A DNA stretch of 16,870 nucleotides from Leptobacterium sp964389205 (GCA_964389205.1 CAYMDH010000060.1:1-16870); one strand, 5' to 3'; counted from the first letter of the stretch, positions 5,810 through 14,624 are shown. Notes: generated by a model from the letters alone, not told the origin. Made by a program: numbers and translations.

Positions 5810-6439
5810 ATGTTTACATTTCTTAAAGATCTTTTAAAAAAAAATGCATTGTTTATAGAAGAAACTGATCCTATGAAAAAGTTTTTGATTGTTGGTTTAG
5901 GTAATATTGGTGACAAGTATGAAAATACTCGACATAATATTGGTTTCAAAGTATTAGATTTCTTTGCAAAAAAAGAAGCTTTAAGTTTCGAGACCCAAAA
6001 ATTAGGAGACCTAACAACCTACAAGCTTAAAGGGCGCACCTTTATATTCTTAAAGCCAAATACGTACATGAATTTAAGCGGAAAGGCTGTTAAGTATTGG
6101 ATGGATAAAGAAAAAATTTCGCTAGAAAATCTTTTAATTATTACAGACGATATCAATCTTTCTTTTGGAAGTATTCGGTTAAAAACAAAGGGTAGTGATG
6201 GTGGGCACAATGGGTTAAAGGATATTCAAGATAAAATTGCCACTACAAAATACAACCGATATCGCTTTGGTGTTGGTGCAGATTTTGGCAAAGGAAGGCA
6301 GGTAGATTATGTACTTGGAGAATGGAATGAGGAAGAAACACAACAAATGTCTGAACGTCTAAAAAAATCTTCTGAACTTATAAAATCTTTTGCTTTAGCT
6401 GGTATAGAACGCACCATGAACTCTTTTAATAATACCTAG
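5810..6439 (+). CDS. pth: Peptidyl-tRNA hydrolase
   Basis: Cytoplasmic enzyme that releases peptides from prematurely dissociated peptidyl-tRNA. Signatures are FLIVGLGNIGDKYENTRHNIGF with the catalytic His, FLKPNTYMNLSG with the substrate-contacting Met-Asn, ITDDINLSFG with the catalytic Asp, and KGSDGGHNGLKDI. Start choice is open. ATG at 5810 gives 209 residues with a 21-residue Lys/Phe-rich extension ending in EETDP. ATG at 5873 gives 188 residues, the usual bacterial length. I prefer 5810 because I recall similar extensions in flavobacterial homologues, though I cannot check this. An in-frame ATG at 5789 lies inside the preceding terminator hairpin and is unlikely. A near-consensus TATGTTTA (5809-5816) would fit transcription for the 5873 start. 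The gene ends 9 bases from the convergent PorP/SprF gene. Confidence 0.93.
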   Translation: MFTFLKDLLKKNALFIEETDPMKKFLIVGLGNIGDKYENTRHNIGFKVLDFFAKKEALSFETQKLGDLTTYKLKGRTFIFLKPNTYMNLSGKAVKYWMDKEKISLENLLIITDDINLSFGSIRLKTKGSDGGHNGLKDIQDKIATTKYNRYRFGVGADFGKGRQVDYVLGEWNEEETQQMSERLKKSSELIKSFALAGIERTMNSFNNT

Positions 6440-6463
6440 AAACGTATATTAGTTTTCAGGTAT
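6432..6463. terminator. Shared hairpin over the pth and PorP/SprF stop codons
   Basis: ATACCT-AG-AAAC (6432-6443) pairs with GTTT-TC-AGGTAT (6452-6463) around an 8-base loop. One mismatch and one G-U pair lie in the middle of the stem. The hairpin contains the stop codons of both convergent genes. U-tracts on both sides are weak (ATTTTAAAAG, TTATTAAAAG), so a bidirectional terminator is plausible but not certain. Confidence 0.45.
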
Positions 6464-7363
6464 GGTAAATTTTAAAAGCACTTCATGAGTTCCATTATTT
6501 CCTTGACTAAGTTCGCTTCTAAGTGAACTATCAAAGGCGTAGCCTGCTTTAAACCAATCTGCAATAGTAATTAACGCCAATGCACTTATAGCACTATCTG
6601 TTCTGTAAACAACTCCAAACTCTATTTTTTTGTTGTATTCTAGAGCAGCAGTGATATCTGCAGACAATGGTGTTCCTTCAACATATCTCATTAAAAAAGA
6701 AGGCTTAAAAAACCAATTTTCTGAAAGTCCAAAATTATAGCCTCCTGCGAGAAAAAGATGCAATTCATCTGTTGCTTCTGTAACTATATCGTTACGTTCT
6801 TCAAACCGTTCTGTACTTAATATTCTAGGAGTAGACAAAGAAGCAAAATAGTGTTCATGCTGTACTAAAAAACCAATTCCTATATTGGGGTTAAACCTAC
6901 TGTCATCTTGTAAAAGAGGATCTATTGTAGCATTAAAAGTTTGCAATCCATTGGCATTTACGTCAAAGAAATTACCTCCTGCCTTTAGTCCTAAAAATAA
7001 ATTTATCTCTTCTCCTACTTGTAGTTTATATGAGAAATCTATAAAAATAGCTGTTTGGCGTTCAATAAATGTTTGATCATTAACGACAGTTAAACCTAAT
7101 CCTGTTCTTTCGTTTAATATTGTGCTTCCAATAAAAGTTTGTGTTCTTGGAGCTCCTTCTACTCCTTGCCACTGGCTTCTATGGTTAAATGTAAAACTAG
7201 TTAACCCATCTGAACCTGCATATGCAGGGTTTATCGTATTCATGGTATAACGATACAAGACATAATTCGGGTCTTGTTGAGGGTACATGTTTTCTACTCC
7301 TATCAATACGATAAAAAAGCTCAAAAACAATCTATATTTTATACTATGTGGCACCTTCATCAT
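6449..7363 (-). CDS. PorP/SprF family type IX secretion system membrane protein
   Basis: A 304-residue outer-membrane beta-barrel of the PorP/SprF family. Residues 1-28 form a signal peptide ending near YPQ. The family phrases follow: QDPNYVLYRYTMNTINPAYAGSDG (30-53), FNHRSQWQGVEGAPRTQTF and the regular beta strands of a barrel. SprF in Flavobacterium johnsoniae is needed for secretion or surface attachment of the adhesin SprB. Genes of this family often sit directly downstream of a large protein with a type B (gliding-motility-associated) C-terminal domain. That is the case here, with the protease gene ending 10 bases upstream. It probably serves as the dedicated partner of that protease. 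ATG codons at 7361-7363 and 7358-7360 are both possible starts. The mRNA is likely shared with the protease. Confidence 0.92.
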   Translation of the reverse strand: MMKVPHSIKYRLFLSFFIVLIGVENMYPQQDPNYVLYRYTMNTINPAYAGSDGLTSFTFNHRSQWQGVEGAPRTQTFIGSTILNERTGLGLTVVNDQTFIERQTAIFIDFSYKLQVGEEINLFLGLKAGGNFFDVNANGLQTFNATIDPLLQDDSRFNPNIGIGFLVQHEHYFASLSTPRILSTERFEERNDIVTEATDELHLFLAGGYNFGLSENWFFKPSFLMRYVEGTPLSADITAALEYNKKIEFGVVYRTDSAISALALITIADWFKAGYAFDSSLRSELSQGNNGTHEVLLKFTIPEN

Positions 7364-7373
7364 CCTTTGATCA

Positions 7374-10300
7374 TTAATATGTAATATAAATCCATCCTCT
7401 TAAATCTATCGATCCATTTCCTTCTAGGTCTATTTGATAATAATACGATCCTGCTGGAAGGCGTTCACTTCGATCTCTATAAACTCCATTCCAATCATTC
7501 TGATAGTTTCTAGCTTCAAAAATTTTAGCTCCTGTTCTATTGTATACAGAAACATATGCACTAGGATGATTTTCAATATTTGTAATCGTCCAACTATCAT
7601 TAATCCCATCTCCATTGGGTGTAATTGCTTCAGATACTAAAACATCGCTATCACAAACATTTCCTATGCCATCATTATCTGTATCTAATTGATCTGGATT
7701 GGCCGTAAAAGGGCAATTATCTTCACTGTCTAAAATAGTATCATTATCGTCATCGTCATCACAAATATCTCCGATGCCATCATTATCATTATCTGCTTGG
7801 TCTGGATTGGCTGTAAAAGGACAATTATCTTCACTGTCTAAAATAGTGTCATTATCGTCATCATCATCACAAATATCTCCGATGCCATCATTATCATTAT
7901 CTGCTTGATCTGCATTTGAGGTTTCTTTACAATTGTCTTCATCGTCTACAATACCGTCTGCATCCGTATCTGTTATAAATTCACCTCCTGCACATAACTC
8001 AAGGCTAAACGCATTTATAACACCTCCATCAAAATCAAATCCATCTTCAACTATTAATGTCCATTCTCCAAACGGAGATTCTCCAAAGAAAGATGAAAGT
8101 GCTTGAGCTGGTGCTATAATCCCAGATATTGCAGGGTCTATATCACAAATAAGTTCGTCTCCAGCATCATCAAAAGTAGCGTCAATATTATCATTTCTAT
8201 CACATTTTGAGCTTACTAAAATCACACTAGTTCCTTGAGGCGACACTAATCTAAGTGTTAAATCTGACACAAAAATATGCGAGATATCTACAGTTACTTT
8301 TACATCTGTAATAGGTATATCATCTGGCACTCGAATACGTGTACTAATACTAGGTGTTCCTTCAGAAGGGATGATAACAGGAAGATTATTTGCTACGAAT
8401 GATTTGCAGTTAATAGCTACTGTAGTAAAACTAAAAGATGTAGAATAAATCCCTTCCCCACAATCATTACGTGGTTTTATTCTCCAATAATAGGTGGTTT
8501 CACTTTGGAGTCCTTTAACTCTATAAGAATTATCTAGTATTGTTAATTCTTCAATAATTGTATTAAATCCAGCATCTGTAGCAATTTGAATATCATACTC
8601 TGTAGCTAAAGGGTCATTGTTCCAATTGAGTGTTGTTTCTAAAAAAACTGCTTCAGCTGCATTTATAGGGGTGTTTAAAACACTAGGGGCAAATGAGTTT
8701 CCTGAAATATTTAAAGTAATCTCTATACTTCTGGAAGCAGTAGTTGAACTTGCATCTATAGAGATTGTATAAATCCCTGGAGTTGCTTGCTCAGTATCAC
8801 TCAATCTCATTTCTACATTTGTTACATCTGAGGTTGTAGAGATAGGATTAAAATCTACTTTTAATCCAGCAGGGAGGTTTGTCGCTGAAAAAGTAATCTC
8901 TTCATTAAAACCTATAAAAGTATTATAATCAAATTGAATGATTAAATCATCTGGTTGGCAAACAGCAAATTCTAATTCATCAAAATTAAGTACAAATTCA
9001 GATTGTATGATGGTCAAATCTGCACTGTTAACAGCAAAGAAAATATTGTTGCTTCCTTTGACCATAATTCTTGCATTAGTGGTTGAGATGCCTCCCGGAA
9101 TAATAACCGAATGTTCTCCATCATTAGGTACTCCTTCTGCTAAAACAATAGGGAAACTAAGGCCTCCATCTACAGATAGTAACACATCTACTTTACGCGC
9201 GTCAATAGGAGGAATATTAGTATTTGCTACATCCCAGTTTATGATTTCAACCTCACCCGCTATTAATACCTCAGCAGATGTTTGAGATTGTACTAAAAAT
9301 GGCCCTGCATCATCAATAACAGTAACCCGCATTTGATCGCTATTTGTTTGACCTCCTCCAAGAGCATTATCTCTAACTACAAATGAAAAATTCATTTCTC
9401 TTGCAACGTCTGATACTGTTTCCCATGCATCGTTTAATGTTGGGTTTGTTTGTGTTAAATTCCCAGAGAGTACGCGATCTATACTAGGCATATATCGTAC
9501 AGGGGTTTCTGTTGGTCTGAGTGATCTAAAGTTGGCGCCTGTTGTATTGATTGGCCCAAACGTTGTATTGGTAACTACCCCATCATCAATTTGTTCCCAA
9601 GTATACGTTAAAATATCTCCCAAATCAGGATCTGAACCATCTCCTGTTAGCACAAATGCAGTAGATTTAGGTATTGTATAATCATTTCCTGCAACTGCCA
9701 AAGGAGGTTGATTACTCAATGAAGATTCAACATCACAAGTAGTAGTTGCTACATAGTTTCTAATTTGTAAAATACTTAGATAATGAAAATAAGGTTCACT
9801 ATTTAATAGTACATTATTACGTCCTGTTATACCTGCATATGCCATAATGGTAGTCCCACTTGCTGGCTCTACATTTACACCTGTTCCTTCCGTTTCAAAA
9901 GACCAGGTATGATTGGCTCCAAATTGATGTCCTATTTCATGTGCTACATAATCTATATCAAAAGTGTCACCAGTTGGCGATGTTGTTGCCGAGAAACCAC
10001 TTCCTTTTCTCCCATCTATGCAAACACACCCTATACATCCAGCATTTCCATTATCTGCTGCTCTGTGAAATAAGTGTCCTACATCATAATTGCTTTCTCC
10101 AATAGTATTCGTTAATGTAGTTTGCAATTCTGAAGTAAATGTACCTGTATATGGGTCTGTATTTGAGTCTGTATAAATTACAGCATCTGTTGTTGAGATT
10201 ACTTCAAGACTGATTCCTAAGTCTGTTTCAAAAACTTCATTAACCCTTGTTATGGTGGCATTAATAGCTGCTAATGCTCCTTTTACGGTTCCTCCATGAA

Positions 10301-10940
10301 AAGTGGTATATTCTCCAGTGGCAGATACTGCCAATCTATATCTTCTTAGTGTTTGATCATTATTATTTCTTGAAACCTCAACTTGTTGTCGCTCTTCCTT
10401 AGTTTCAACAGTATTACATACTAAAGACTTTTCTCCTGTTTTAGAGGTACTATTATAAATAATATAATTACTTCCTTGCCTTGTGTTCTTTTCCATAAAC
10501 ACCGTTTGACCTCCTGTCATTTTTAGCATACTTTGAACACCAAAAGGAGATACACTAAAACGTGTTTTTATTTTTTTATCATTTATCCCATAACCTACAT
10601 AAGATTTTATGTCGGGGTATTTTTTAGAAAGTTCGGGTGCTAATACTGGTGCTTCGAAAACATAAAAATCTACTAACACACCCTTTTCATTTGGCAAGCT
10701 TATAATTACAGATGACTCTTTAGTATTTTTTATTAGTAAAGGAGCATTTAAAAGTGCGTTTTTAAAAATGTCTTCTTTTAAAGAAACAATAGCATAGTTT
10801 TCTTTTTTTAGGTTTTGGAGCTCAATATTATCTGTCTTTTCAATTCCAGTAGCAGCTTCCCAGTATTTTGACTGCCCTACCATAGAAAAGGAAAGAAAAA
10901 TTATGGAAATTGAAAAAACATGCCGTAAGTTTGCTATCAT
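7374..10940 (-). CDS. Secreted reprolysin-like zinc metalloprotease with T9SS type B C-terminal domain
   Basis: A 1188-residue multidomain secreted protein. In order: signal peptide (1-22), propeptide-like region (about 25-190), metallopeptidase domain (about 195-405) with zinc motif HEIGHQFGANH (His334, catalytic Glu335, His338, His344) and Met-turn TIMAYAG (Met366). Beta-rich linker domains follow, with PPLAVAGNDY (about 412-545) and later blocks, then a fibronectin type III-like domain (about 752-841). Next is a proprotein-convertase P domain (about 845-983), with DLTLRLVSPQGT and FGEWTLIVED. Three thrombospondin type 3 calcium-binding repeats (989-1097) lead into the gliding-motility-associated C-terminal domain (1100-1188, AITPNGDGINDSW to GWIYITY). 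That domain directs type IX secretion. All catalytic residues are present, so it is probably active at the surface or outside. The PorP/SprF gene follows after 10 bases. Confidence 0.93.
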   Translation of the reverse strand: MIANLRHVFSISIIFLSFSMVGQSKYWEAATGIEKTDNIELQNLKKENYAIVSLKEDIFKNALLNAPLLIKNTKESSVIISLPNEKGVLVDFYVFEAPVLAPELSKKYPDIKSYVGYGINDKKIKTRFSVSPFGVQSMLKMTGGQTVFMEKNTRQGSNYIIYNSTSKTGEKSLVCNTVETKEERQQVEVSRNNNDQTLRRYRLAVSATGEYTTFHGGTVKGALAAINATITRVNEVFETDLGISLEVISTTDAVIYTDSNTDPYTGTFTSELQTTLTNTIGESNYDVGHLFHRAADNGNAGCIGCVCIDGRKGSGFSATTSPTGDTFDIDYVAHEIGHQFGANHTWSFETEGTGVNVEPASGTTIMAYAGITGRNNVLLNSEPYFHYLSILQIRNYVATTTCDVESSLSNQPPLAVAGNDYTIPKSTAFVLTGDGSDPDLGDILTYTWEQIDDGVVTNTTFGPINTTGANFRSLRPTETPVRYMPSIDRVLSGNLTQTNPTLNDAWETVSDVAREMNFSFVVRDNALGGGQTNSDQMRVTVIDDAGPFLVQSQTSAEVLIAGEVEIINWDVANTNIPPIDARKVDVLLSVDGGLSFPIVLAEGVPNDGEHSVIIPGGISTTNARIMVKGSNNIFFAVNSADLTIIQSEFVLNFDELEFAVCQPDDLIIQFDYNTFIGFNEEITFSATNLPAGLKVDFNPISTTSDVTNVEMRLSDTEQATPGIYTISIDASSTTASRSIEITLNISGNSFAPSVLNTPINAAEAVFLETTLNWNNDPLATEYDIQIATDAGFNTIIEELTILDNSYRVKGLQSETTYYWRIKPRNDCGEGIYSTSFSFTTVAINCKSFVANNLPVIIPSEGTPSISTRIRVPDDIPITDVKVTVDISHIFVSDLTLRLVSPQGTSVILVSSKCDRNDNIDATFDDAGDELICDIDPAISGIIAPAQALSSFFGESPFGEWTLIVEDGFDFDGGVINAFSLELCAGGEFITDTDADGIVDDEDNCKETSNADQADNDNDGIGDICDDDDDNDTILDSEDNCPFTANPDQADNDNDGIGDICDDDDDNDTILDSEDNCPFTANPDQLDTDNDGIGNVCDSDVLVSEAITPNGDGINDSWTITNIENHPSAYVSVYNRTGAKIFEARNYQNDWNGVYRDRSERLPAGSYYYQIDLEGNGSIDLRGWIYITY
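7693..7908 (-). repeat. Two 108-bp tandem repeats encoding thrombospondin type 3 units
   Basis: Units 7693-7800 and 7801-7908 differ at five bases, and all five are synonymous, so the 36-residue units (ADNDNDGIGDIC ... ANPDQ) are identical. A third, diverged unit follows at about 7909-7980. The DNA similarity points to a fairly recent in-frame duplication or to gene conversion, with selection on the Asp-rich calcium-binding protein sequence. Confidence 0.9.
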
Positions 10941-10970
10941 GTTTGGGAGTTATAGCATTTTGTTAGTGAG

Positions 10971-10978
10971 CAAACATA
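10971..10978 (-). promoter_or_regulatory. -7 promoter box of the protease-PorP unit
   Basis: TATGTTTG on the minus strand is a perfect TAnnTTTG. It predicts a start near 10966 and a leader of about 26 nt before the ATG at 10938-10940. No TTG is visible at -33. It lies in the 67-bp divergent gap shared with ribF. Confidence 0.5.
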
Positions 10979-10986
10979 TACTTTTT

Positions 10987-10994
10987 TATCTTTA
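10987..10994 (+). promoter_or_regulatory. Weak candidate -7 box for ribF
   Basis: TATCTTTA matches seven of eight positions of TAnnTTTG. The only TTG upstream (10960-10962) is 24 bases away, a little too far. With transcription starting near 10999 the leader would be about 9 nt. Confidence 0.3.
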
Positions 10995-11007
10995 TTCTCA
11001 TATTTAA

Positions 11008-11943
11008 GTGATTATAATCGAAAACACGTCAGATTTTAACGGTGAGTACCCTACTGTAGTAACAATTGGTACCTTTGATGGAGTGCATTTAGGCCACAAA
11101 AAAATTATTGATAAGTTGATTTCTAGTGCAGCTGGCAATCGTTTAAAAACAACCATACTTACCTTTTTTCCTCATCCAAGGATGGTTCTCCAACAAAATA
11201 ATGATTTAAAATTAATTACCACATTAGAGGAGAAAAAAAGTATTCTTGAAGATGCCGGTTTAGATCAATTATTAGTCTATCCTTTTACAAAAGAATTTTC
11301 AAGATTATCTGCTTTAGAGTTTGTAAGAGATATTTTGGTTGAAAAACTACATGTAAAAAAAGTCATTATTGGATATGATCATCGTTTTGGTAGAAATAGA
11401 ACTGCTACCATAGATGATTTAATTGAATTTGGTTCTTTATTTAATTTTGAAGTTGAGCAAATTCCTGCTGAAGAGATAGATGAAGTATCTATTAGCTCAA
11501 CTAAAATTAGAAATGCATTAATTGAAGGAGATATAGAAACAGCAAATGCTTTTCTTGGACATTCTTTTATGATAAGTGGCTCTGTTGTAAATGGGAAAGA
11601 AGTAGGTAGAAAAATAGCGTTCCCAACAGCAAATTTACAGGTAGAAGAACCTTATAAATTAATTCCTAAAGATGGTGTATATGTTGTTGAGAGTTTATTA
11701 AATGGCAACACTACATACGGGATGATGAATATTGGTTTTAATCCCACTGTAAAGGGGACTAAAAAAACTATTGAAATTCATTTTTTTGGTATTCAAGAAA
11801 ATTTATACAATCAAAAAATACGCGTTCATCTTTTAAAAAGATTGCGTGATGAAAAACACTTTGATTCTTTAGATGCATTAAAAAATCAATTAAAAAAAGA
11901 CAAAGAAAATGCCTTGGCCTATATTCAAAAAAGAAAAAACTGA
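11008..11943 (+). CDS. ribF: Bifunctional riboflavin kinase/FAD synthetase
   Basis: A 311-residue cytoplasmic enzyme that phosphorylates riboflavin to FMN and adenylates FMN to FAD. The N-terminal nucleotidyltransferase domain has GTFDGVHLGH (21-30), FFPHPRMVL (53-61), GYDHRFGRNRTA (122-133) and SISSTKIRNAL (161-171). The C-terminal flavokinase domain has GKEVGRKIAFPTANL (196-210), IPKDGVYVV (219-227), NIGFNPTVKGTKKTIEIHFF (241-260), with the catalytic Glu in that last stretch. The start is GTG at 11008, immediately after an in-frame TAA, so no longer form is possible. The 3' end overlaps the next gene by 35 bases, implying co-transcription with the HTTM protein. Confidence 0.96.
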   Translation: MIIIENTSDFNGEYPTVVTIGTFDGVHLGHKKIIDKLISSAAGNRLKTTILTFFPHPRMVLQQNNDLKLITTLEEKKSILEDAGLDQLLVYPFTKEFSRLSALEFVRDILVEKLHVKKVIIGYDHRFGRNRTATIDDLIEFGSLFNFEVEQIPAEEIDEVSISSTKIRNALIEGDIETANAFLGHSFMISGSVVNGKEVGRKIAFPTANLQVEEPYKLIPKDGVYVVESLLNGNTTYGMMNIGFNPTVKGTKKTIEIHFFGIQENLYNQKIRVHLLKRLRDEKHFDSLDALKNQLKKDKENALAYIQKRKN

Positions 11944-13252
11944 TCATTTTCTTTTTAGAGAAATTGACAACGCACCTCTGATTGTTTTTAGAATAATCTT
12001 TGGTTTACTCCTTTTCTTAGAATCTGTAGGTGCTATTTTTACAGGTTGGGTACGTATCACATTAATAGAACCCGATTTCACTTTTTCTTTTATTGGTTTT
12101 GAATGGCTACAACCCTTACCTGGCTATGGGATGTATTTTTATTATGCACTCATGGGGCTTTTTGGTTTGTTTGTAATGATAGGCTATAAATATCGCTGGA
12201 GTCTGAGCATATTTACATGCATGTGGACTATTACTTATTTAATGCAAAAAGCATCTTATAATAATCATTACTATTTACTTATTATTATATGCCTGATCAT
12301 GTTACTATTACCTGCCAATAAATACGCCTCTATTGATGCAAAAAAACAACCTAATATTCGATCGTTATCCATGCCTTATTGGTGTACTTTAATTATTATT
12401 ATACAGTTGTTTATTGTTTATACCTATGCATCAGTAGCAAAAATATATCCAGATTGGCTGGATACTTCTGTGGTTGAAAACTTAATGCGTGGCAAAAAAA
12501 ACTACTTTCTTATTGGTGAATTTTTACAACTTAAATGGGTGCATTATGTACTTTCTTATATGGGTATTGTTTTTGATTTATTAATCATTCCAATGCTACT
12601 TTGGAAACCTTCTCGAAAAATTGCTTTTGCTGCGGCCATTTTTTTCCATCTCTTCAATTCTATTGTTCTTCAAATCGGAATTTTTCCATACTTAGCACTA
12701 GCCTTTACTGTTTTCTTTTTTGAACCCGAAAAAATAAGAGCTTTTTTTTTTAAGAAAAAGCCTGATTTTCAGAAGACTGCTATTAAAGTGCCTTCTTTTA
12801 AGAATACTTTTATCATCTTAGGTATTATTTATTTTAGTATCCAAATAGCATTGCCTTTACGGCATTGGTTCATTAAAGATGATGTTTTATGGACAGAAGA
12901 AGGTCATCGTATGAGTTGGCGTATGATGCTTAGAACTAAAAGAGGATATATACAATTTAGAATTGTCGATAAAAATACGGGGGCTTCAGAAACTATTAAC
13001 CCTAAAGATTATCTAAGCAGAAAACAACAACGTATGATTGGCACCAAACCAGATGTTATTTGGCAATTTGCGCAACGATTAAAAAAAGATTACAATAAGC
13101 AGGGAAAAGAAGTTGCTATTTATGTAAGAGGAAAGGTTAAGATAAATAATAGGCCTTATCATACACTTATAGACCCTAAAATAGATCTTGCTTCAACAAA
13201 ATGGTCTGCATTTAAACATCATTCTTGGATTTTAGCTTCTGAAAAAGAATAG
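11909..13252 (+). CDS. HTTM domain (vitamin K-dependent gamma-carboxylase-like) membrane protein
   Basis: A 447-residue polytopic membrane protein with six or more hydrophobic helices (about 24-46, 76-93, 100-136, 158-176, 212-231, 237-270, 299-318) and a soluble C-terminal part. The HTTM domain is shared with the vertebrate vitamin K-dependent gamma-glutamyl carboxylase. MQKASYNNHYYL (112-123) aligns with the segment holding catalytic Lys218 of the human enzyme, so Lys114 is kept. PANKYASIDA (135-144) also fits. Other conserved pieces are YASVAKIYPDWL (173-184), FFHLFNS (245-251) and WTEEGHRMSWRMMLR (328-342). Substrate and activity in bacteria are not known; menaquinone could replace vitamin K. 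It starts inside the end of ribF in another frame, and no later in-frame ATG gives a complete first helix. Confidence 0.9.
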   Translation: MPWPIFKKEKTDHFLFREIDNAPLIVFRIIFGLLLFLESVGAIFTGWVRITLIEPDFTFSFIGFEWLQPLPGYGMYFYYALMGLFGLFVMIGYKYRWSLSIFTCMWTITYLMQKASYNNHYYLLIIICLIMLLLPANKYASIDAKKQPNIRSLSMPYWCTLIIIIQLFIVYTYASVAKIYPDWLDTSVVENLMRGKKNYFLIGEFLQLKWVHYVLSYMGIVFDLLIIPMLLWKPSRKIAFAAAIFFHLFNSIVLQIGIFPYLALAFTVFFFEPEKIRAFFFKKKPDFQKTAIKVPSFKNTFIILGIIYFSIQIALPLRHWFIKDDVLWTEEGHRMSWRMMLRTKRGYIQFRIVDKNTGASETINPKDYLSRKQQRMIGTKPDVIWQFAQRLKKDYNKQGKEVAIYVRGKVKINNRPYHTLIDPKIDLASTKWSAFKHHSWILASEKE

Positions 13253-13282
13253 ATTTAAGCTTTCTTTATTTCTTATTTACAT

Positions 13283-13290
13283 TAAATTTG
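13283..13290 (+). promoter_or_regulatory. -7 promoter box of serS
   Basis: TAAATTTG is a perfect TAnnTTTG, 27 bases before the serS ATG, predicting a leader of about 23 nt. The -33 region is T-rich without TTG. Confidence 0.5.
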
Positions 13291-13317
13291 TCTTTCTATT
13301 TAAAACTAAGATAGTTT

Positions 13318-14592
13318 ATGTTACAGGTACCCTTTATAAAGGAAAATAAAGAAGCTGTTATAGCCGCACTTAAAAAAAGAAATTTTGATGCAAGTGAAAT
13401 CATTGATACTGTTCTAACGCTAGACGAAAATCGAAAAAGCACTAAAACACAGTTGGATGAAACTTTAGCAAAAGCTAATAAATTAGCGAAAGAAATAGGC
13501 TCTCTTTTTAAAAGTGGAGAACATGAAAAAGCCAATGTTTTAAAACAAGAAACTGGTGCTCTAAAAGAACTTTCTAAAGAATTGACTGGAAACTTAAATG
13601 AGATTTCAAACAATCTTCAACAGGCTTTATTTCAAATTCCTAATGTACCACACCCATCGGTTCCAGAGGGAAATTCTGATGAAGATAATGAAGAAATTTT
13701 TAGAGAAGGAGCTATTCTTGAGTTAAATGAAGGCGCATTACCACATTGGGAACTAGCTAAAAAATACGATCTTATTGATTTTGAATTAGGTGTTAAGATA
13801 ACTGGAGCTGGGTTTCCTGTATATAAAGGGAAAGGTGCTAGGCTACAGCGTGCGCTAATAGCTTATTTTTTAGATAAAAATACTGAAGCTGGTTATACAG
13901 AATATCAACCACCATTACTAATTAATGAAGCTTCTGGGTATGGTACTGGACAACTTCCGGATAAAGAAGGACAAATGTATCATGTTGGAGTAGATGATTT
14001 ATATCTTATCCCTACTGCAGAAGTTCCTATTACAAATATGTTTAGAGATCAAATAGTAACTGAGAATCAGTTTCCTATTTGCTGTACCGCTTATACTCCC
14101 TGTTTTAGAAGAGAAGCTGGTAGTTATGGCGCTCATGTTAGAGGTTTAAATAGATTGCATCAATTTGATAAAGTAGAAATAGTACGCATAGAACATCCTG
14201 ATCATTCTTATACAGCTCTAGATGGAATGGTAGCTCATGTCAAAAACATTCTTATAGAACTTGAATTACCTTATAGAATATTAAGATTATGTGGAGGAGA
14301 TTTAGGATTTACGGCTGCATTGACATTTGATTTTGAAGTTTTTTCTACTGCGCAAGACAGGTGGTTAGAGATTAGTTCTGTTTCAAATTTTGAAACTTTT
14401 CAAGCCAATCGTTTAAAACTTCGTTTTAAAGATAAAGAAGGAAAAAGTAAACTAGCGCATACGCTAAATGGAAGCTCTTTAGCATTGCCTAGAGTAATGG
14501 CTGGGATTCTTGAAAATTATCAAACTCCTGAAGGGATTAAAATTCCTAAAGCACTAATCCCTTATACTGGTTTTGATATAATATCAAAATAA
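13318..14592 (+). CDS. serS: Seryl-tRNA synthetase
   Basis: A 424-residue class IIa aminoacyl-tRNA synthetase that charges tRNA-Ser and starts selenocysteine-type charging where present. The N-terminal long coiled-coil arm (about 28-105), which grips the long variable arm of tRNA-Ser, is visible as Lys/Glu/Leu heptads. The catalytic domain has YTEYQPPLLINEASGYGTGQLP (193-214, motif 1 region), PTAEVP (232-237), motif 2 FRREAGSYGAHVRGLNRLHQF (263-283) and motif 3 LNGSSLALPRVMAGILE (383-399). Length is normal. It has its own -7 box and starts 65 bases after the HTTM gene. Confidence 0.97.
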   Translation: MLQVPFIKENKEAVIAALKKRNFDASEIIDTVLTLDENRKSTKTQLDETLAKANKLAKEIGSLFKSGEHEKANVLKQETGALKELSKELTGNLNEISNNLQQALFQIPNVPHPSVPEGNSDEDNEEIFREGAILELNEGALPHWELAKKYDLIDFELGVKITGAGFPVYKGKGARLQRALIAYFLDKNTEAGYTEYQPPLLINEASGYGTGQLPDKEGQMYHVGVDDLYLIPTAEVPITNMFRDQIVTENQFPICCTAYTPCFRREAGSYGAHVRGLNRLHQFDKVEIVRIEHPDHSYTALDGMVAHVKNILIELELPYRILRLCGGDLGFTAALTFDFEVFSTAQDRWLEISSVSNFETFQANRLKLRFKDKEGKSKLAHTLNGSSLALPRVMAGILENYQTPEGIKIPKALIPYTGFDIISK

Positions 14593-14624
14593 ACCTTAAA
14601 TAATTTGGCATAATTTCCTGAAAA

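Noticed and set aside
7699..7908. Plus-strand open frame rich in Ser and Leu opposite the calcium-binding repeats
   Set aside because: It is the antisense shadow of the Asp-rich thrombospondin type 3 repeats; its repetition comes from the tandem DNA repeat.
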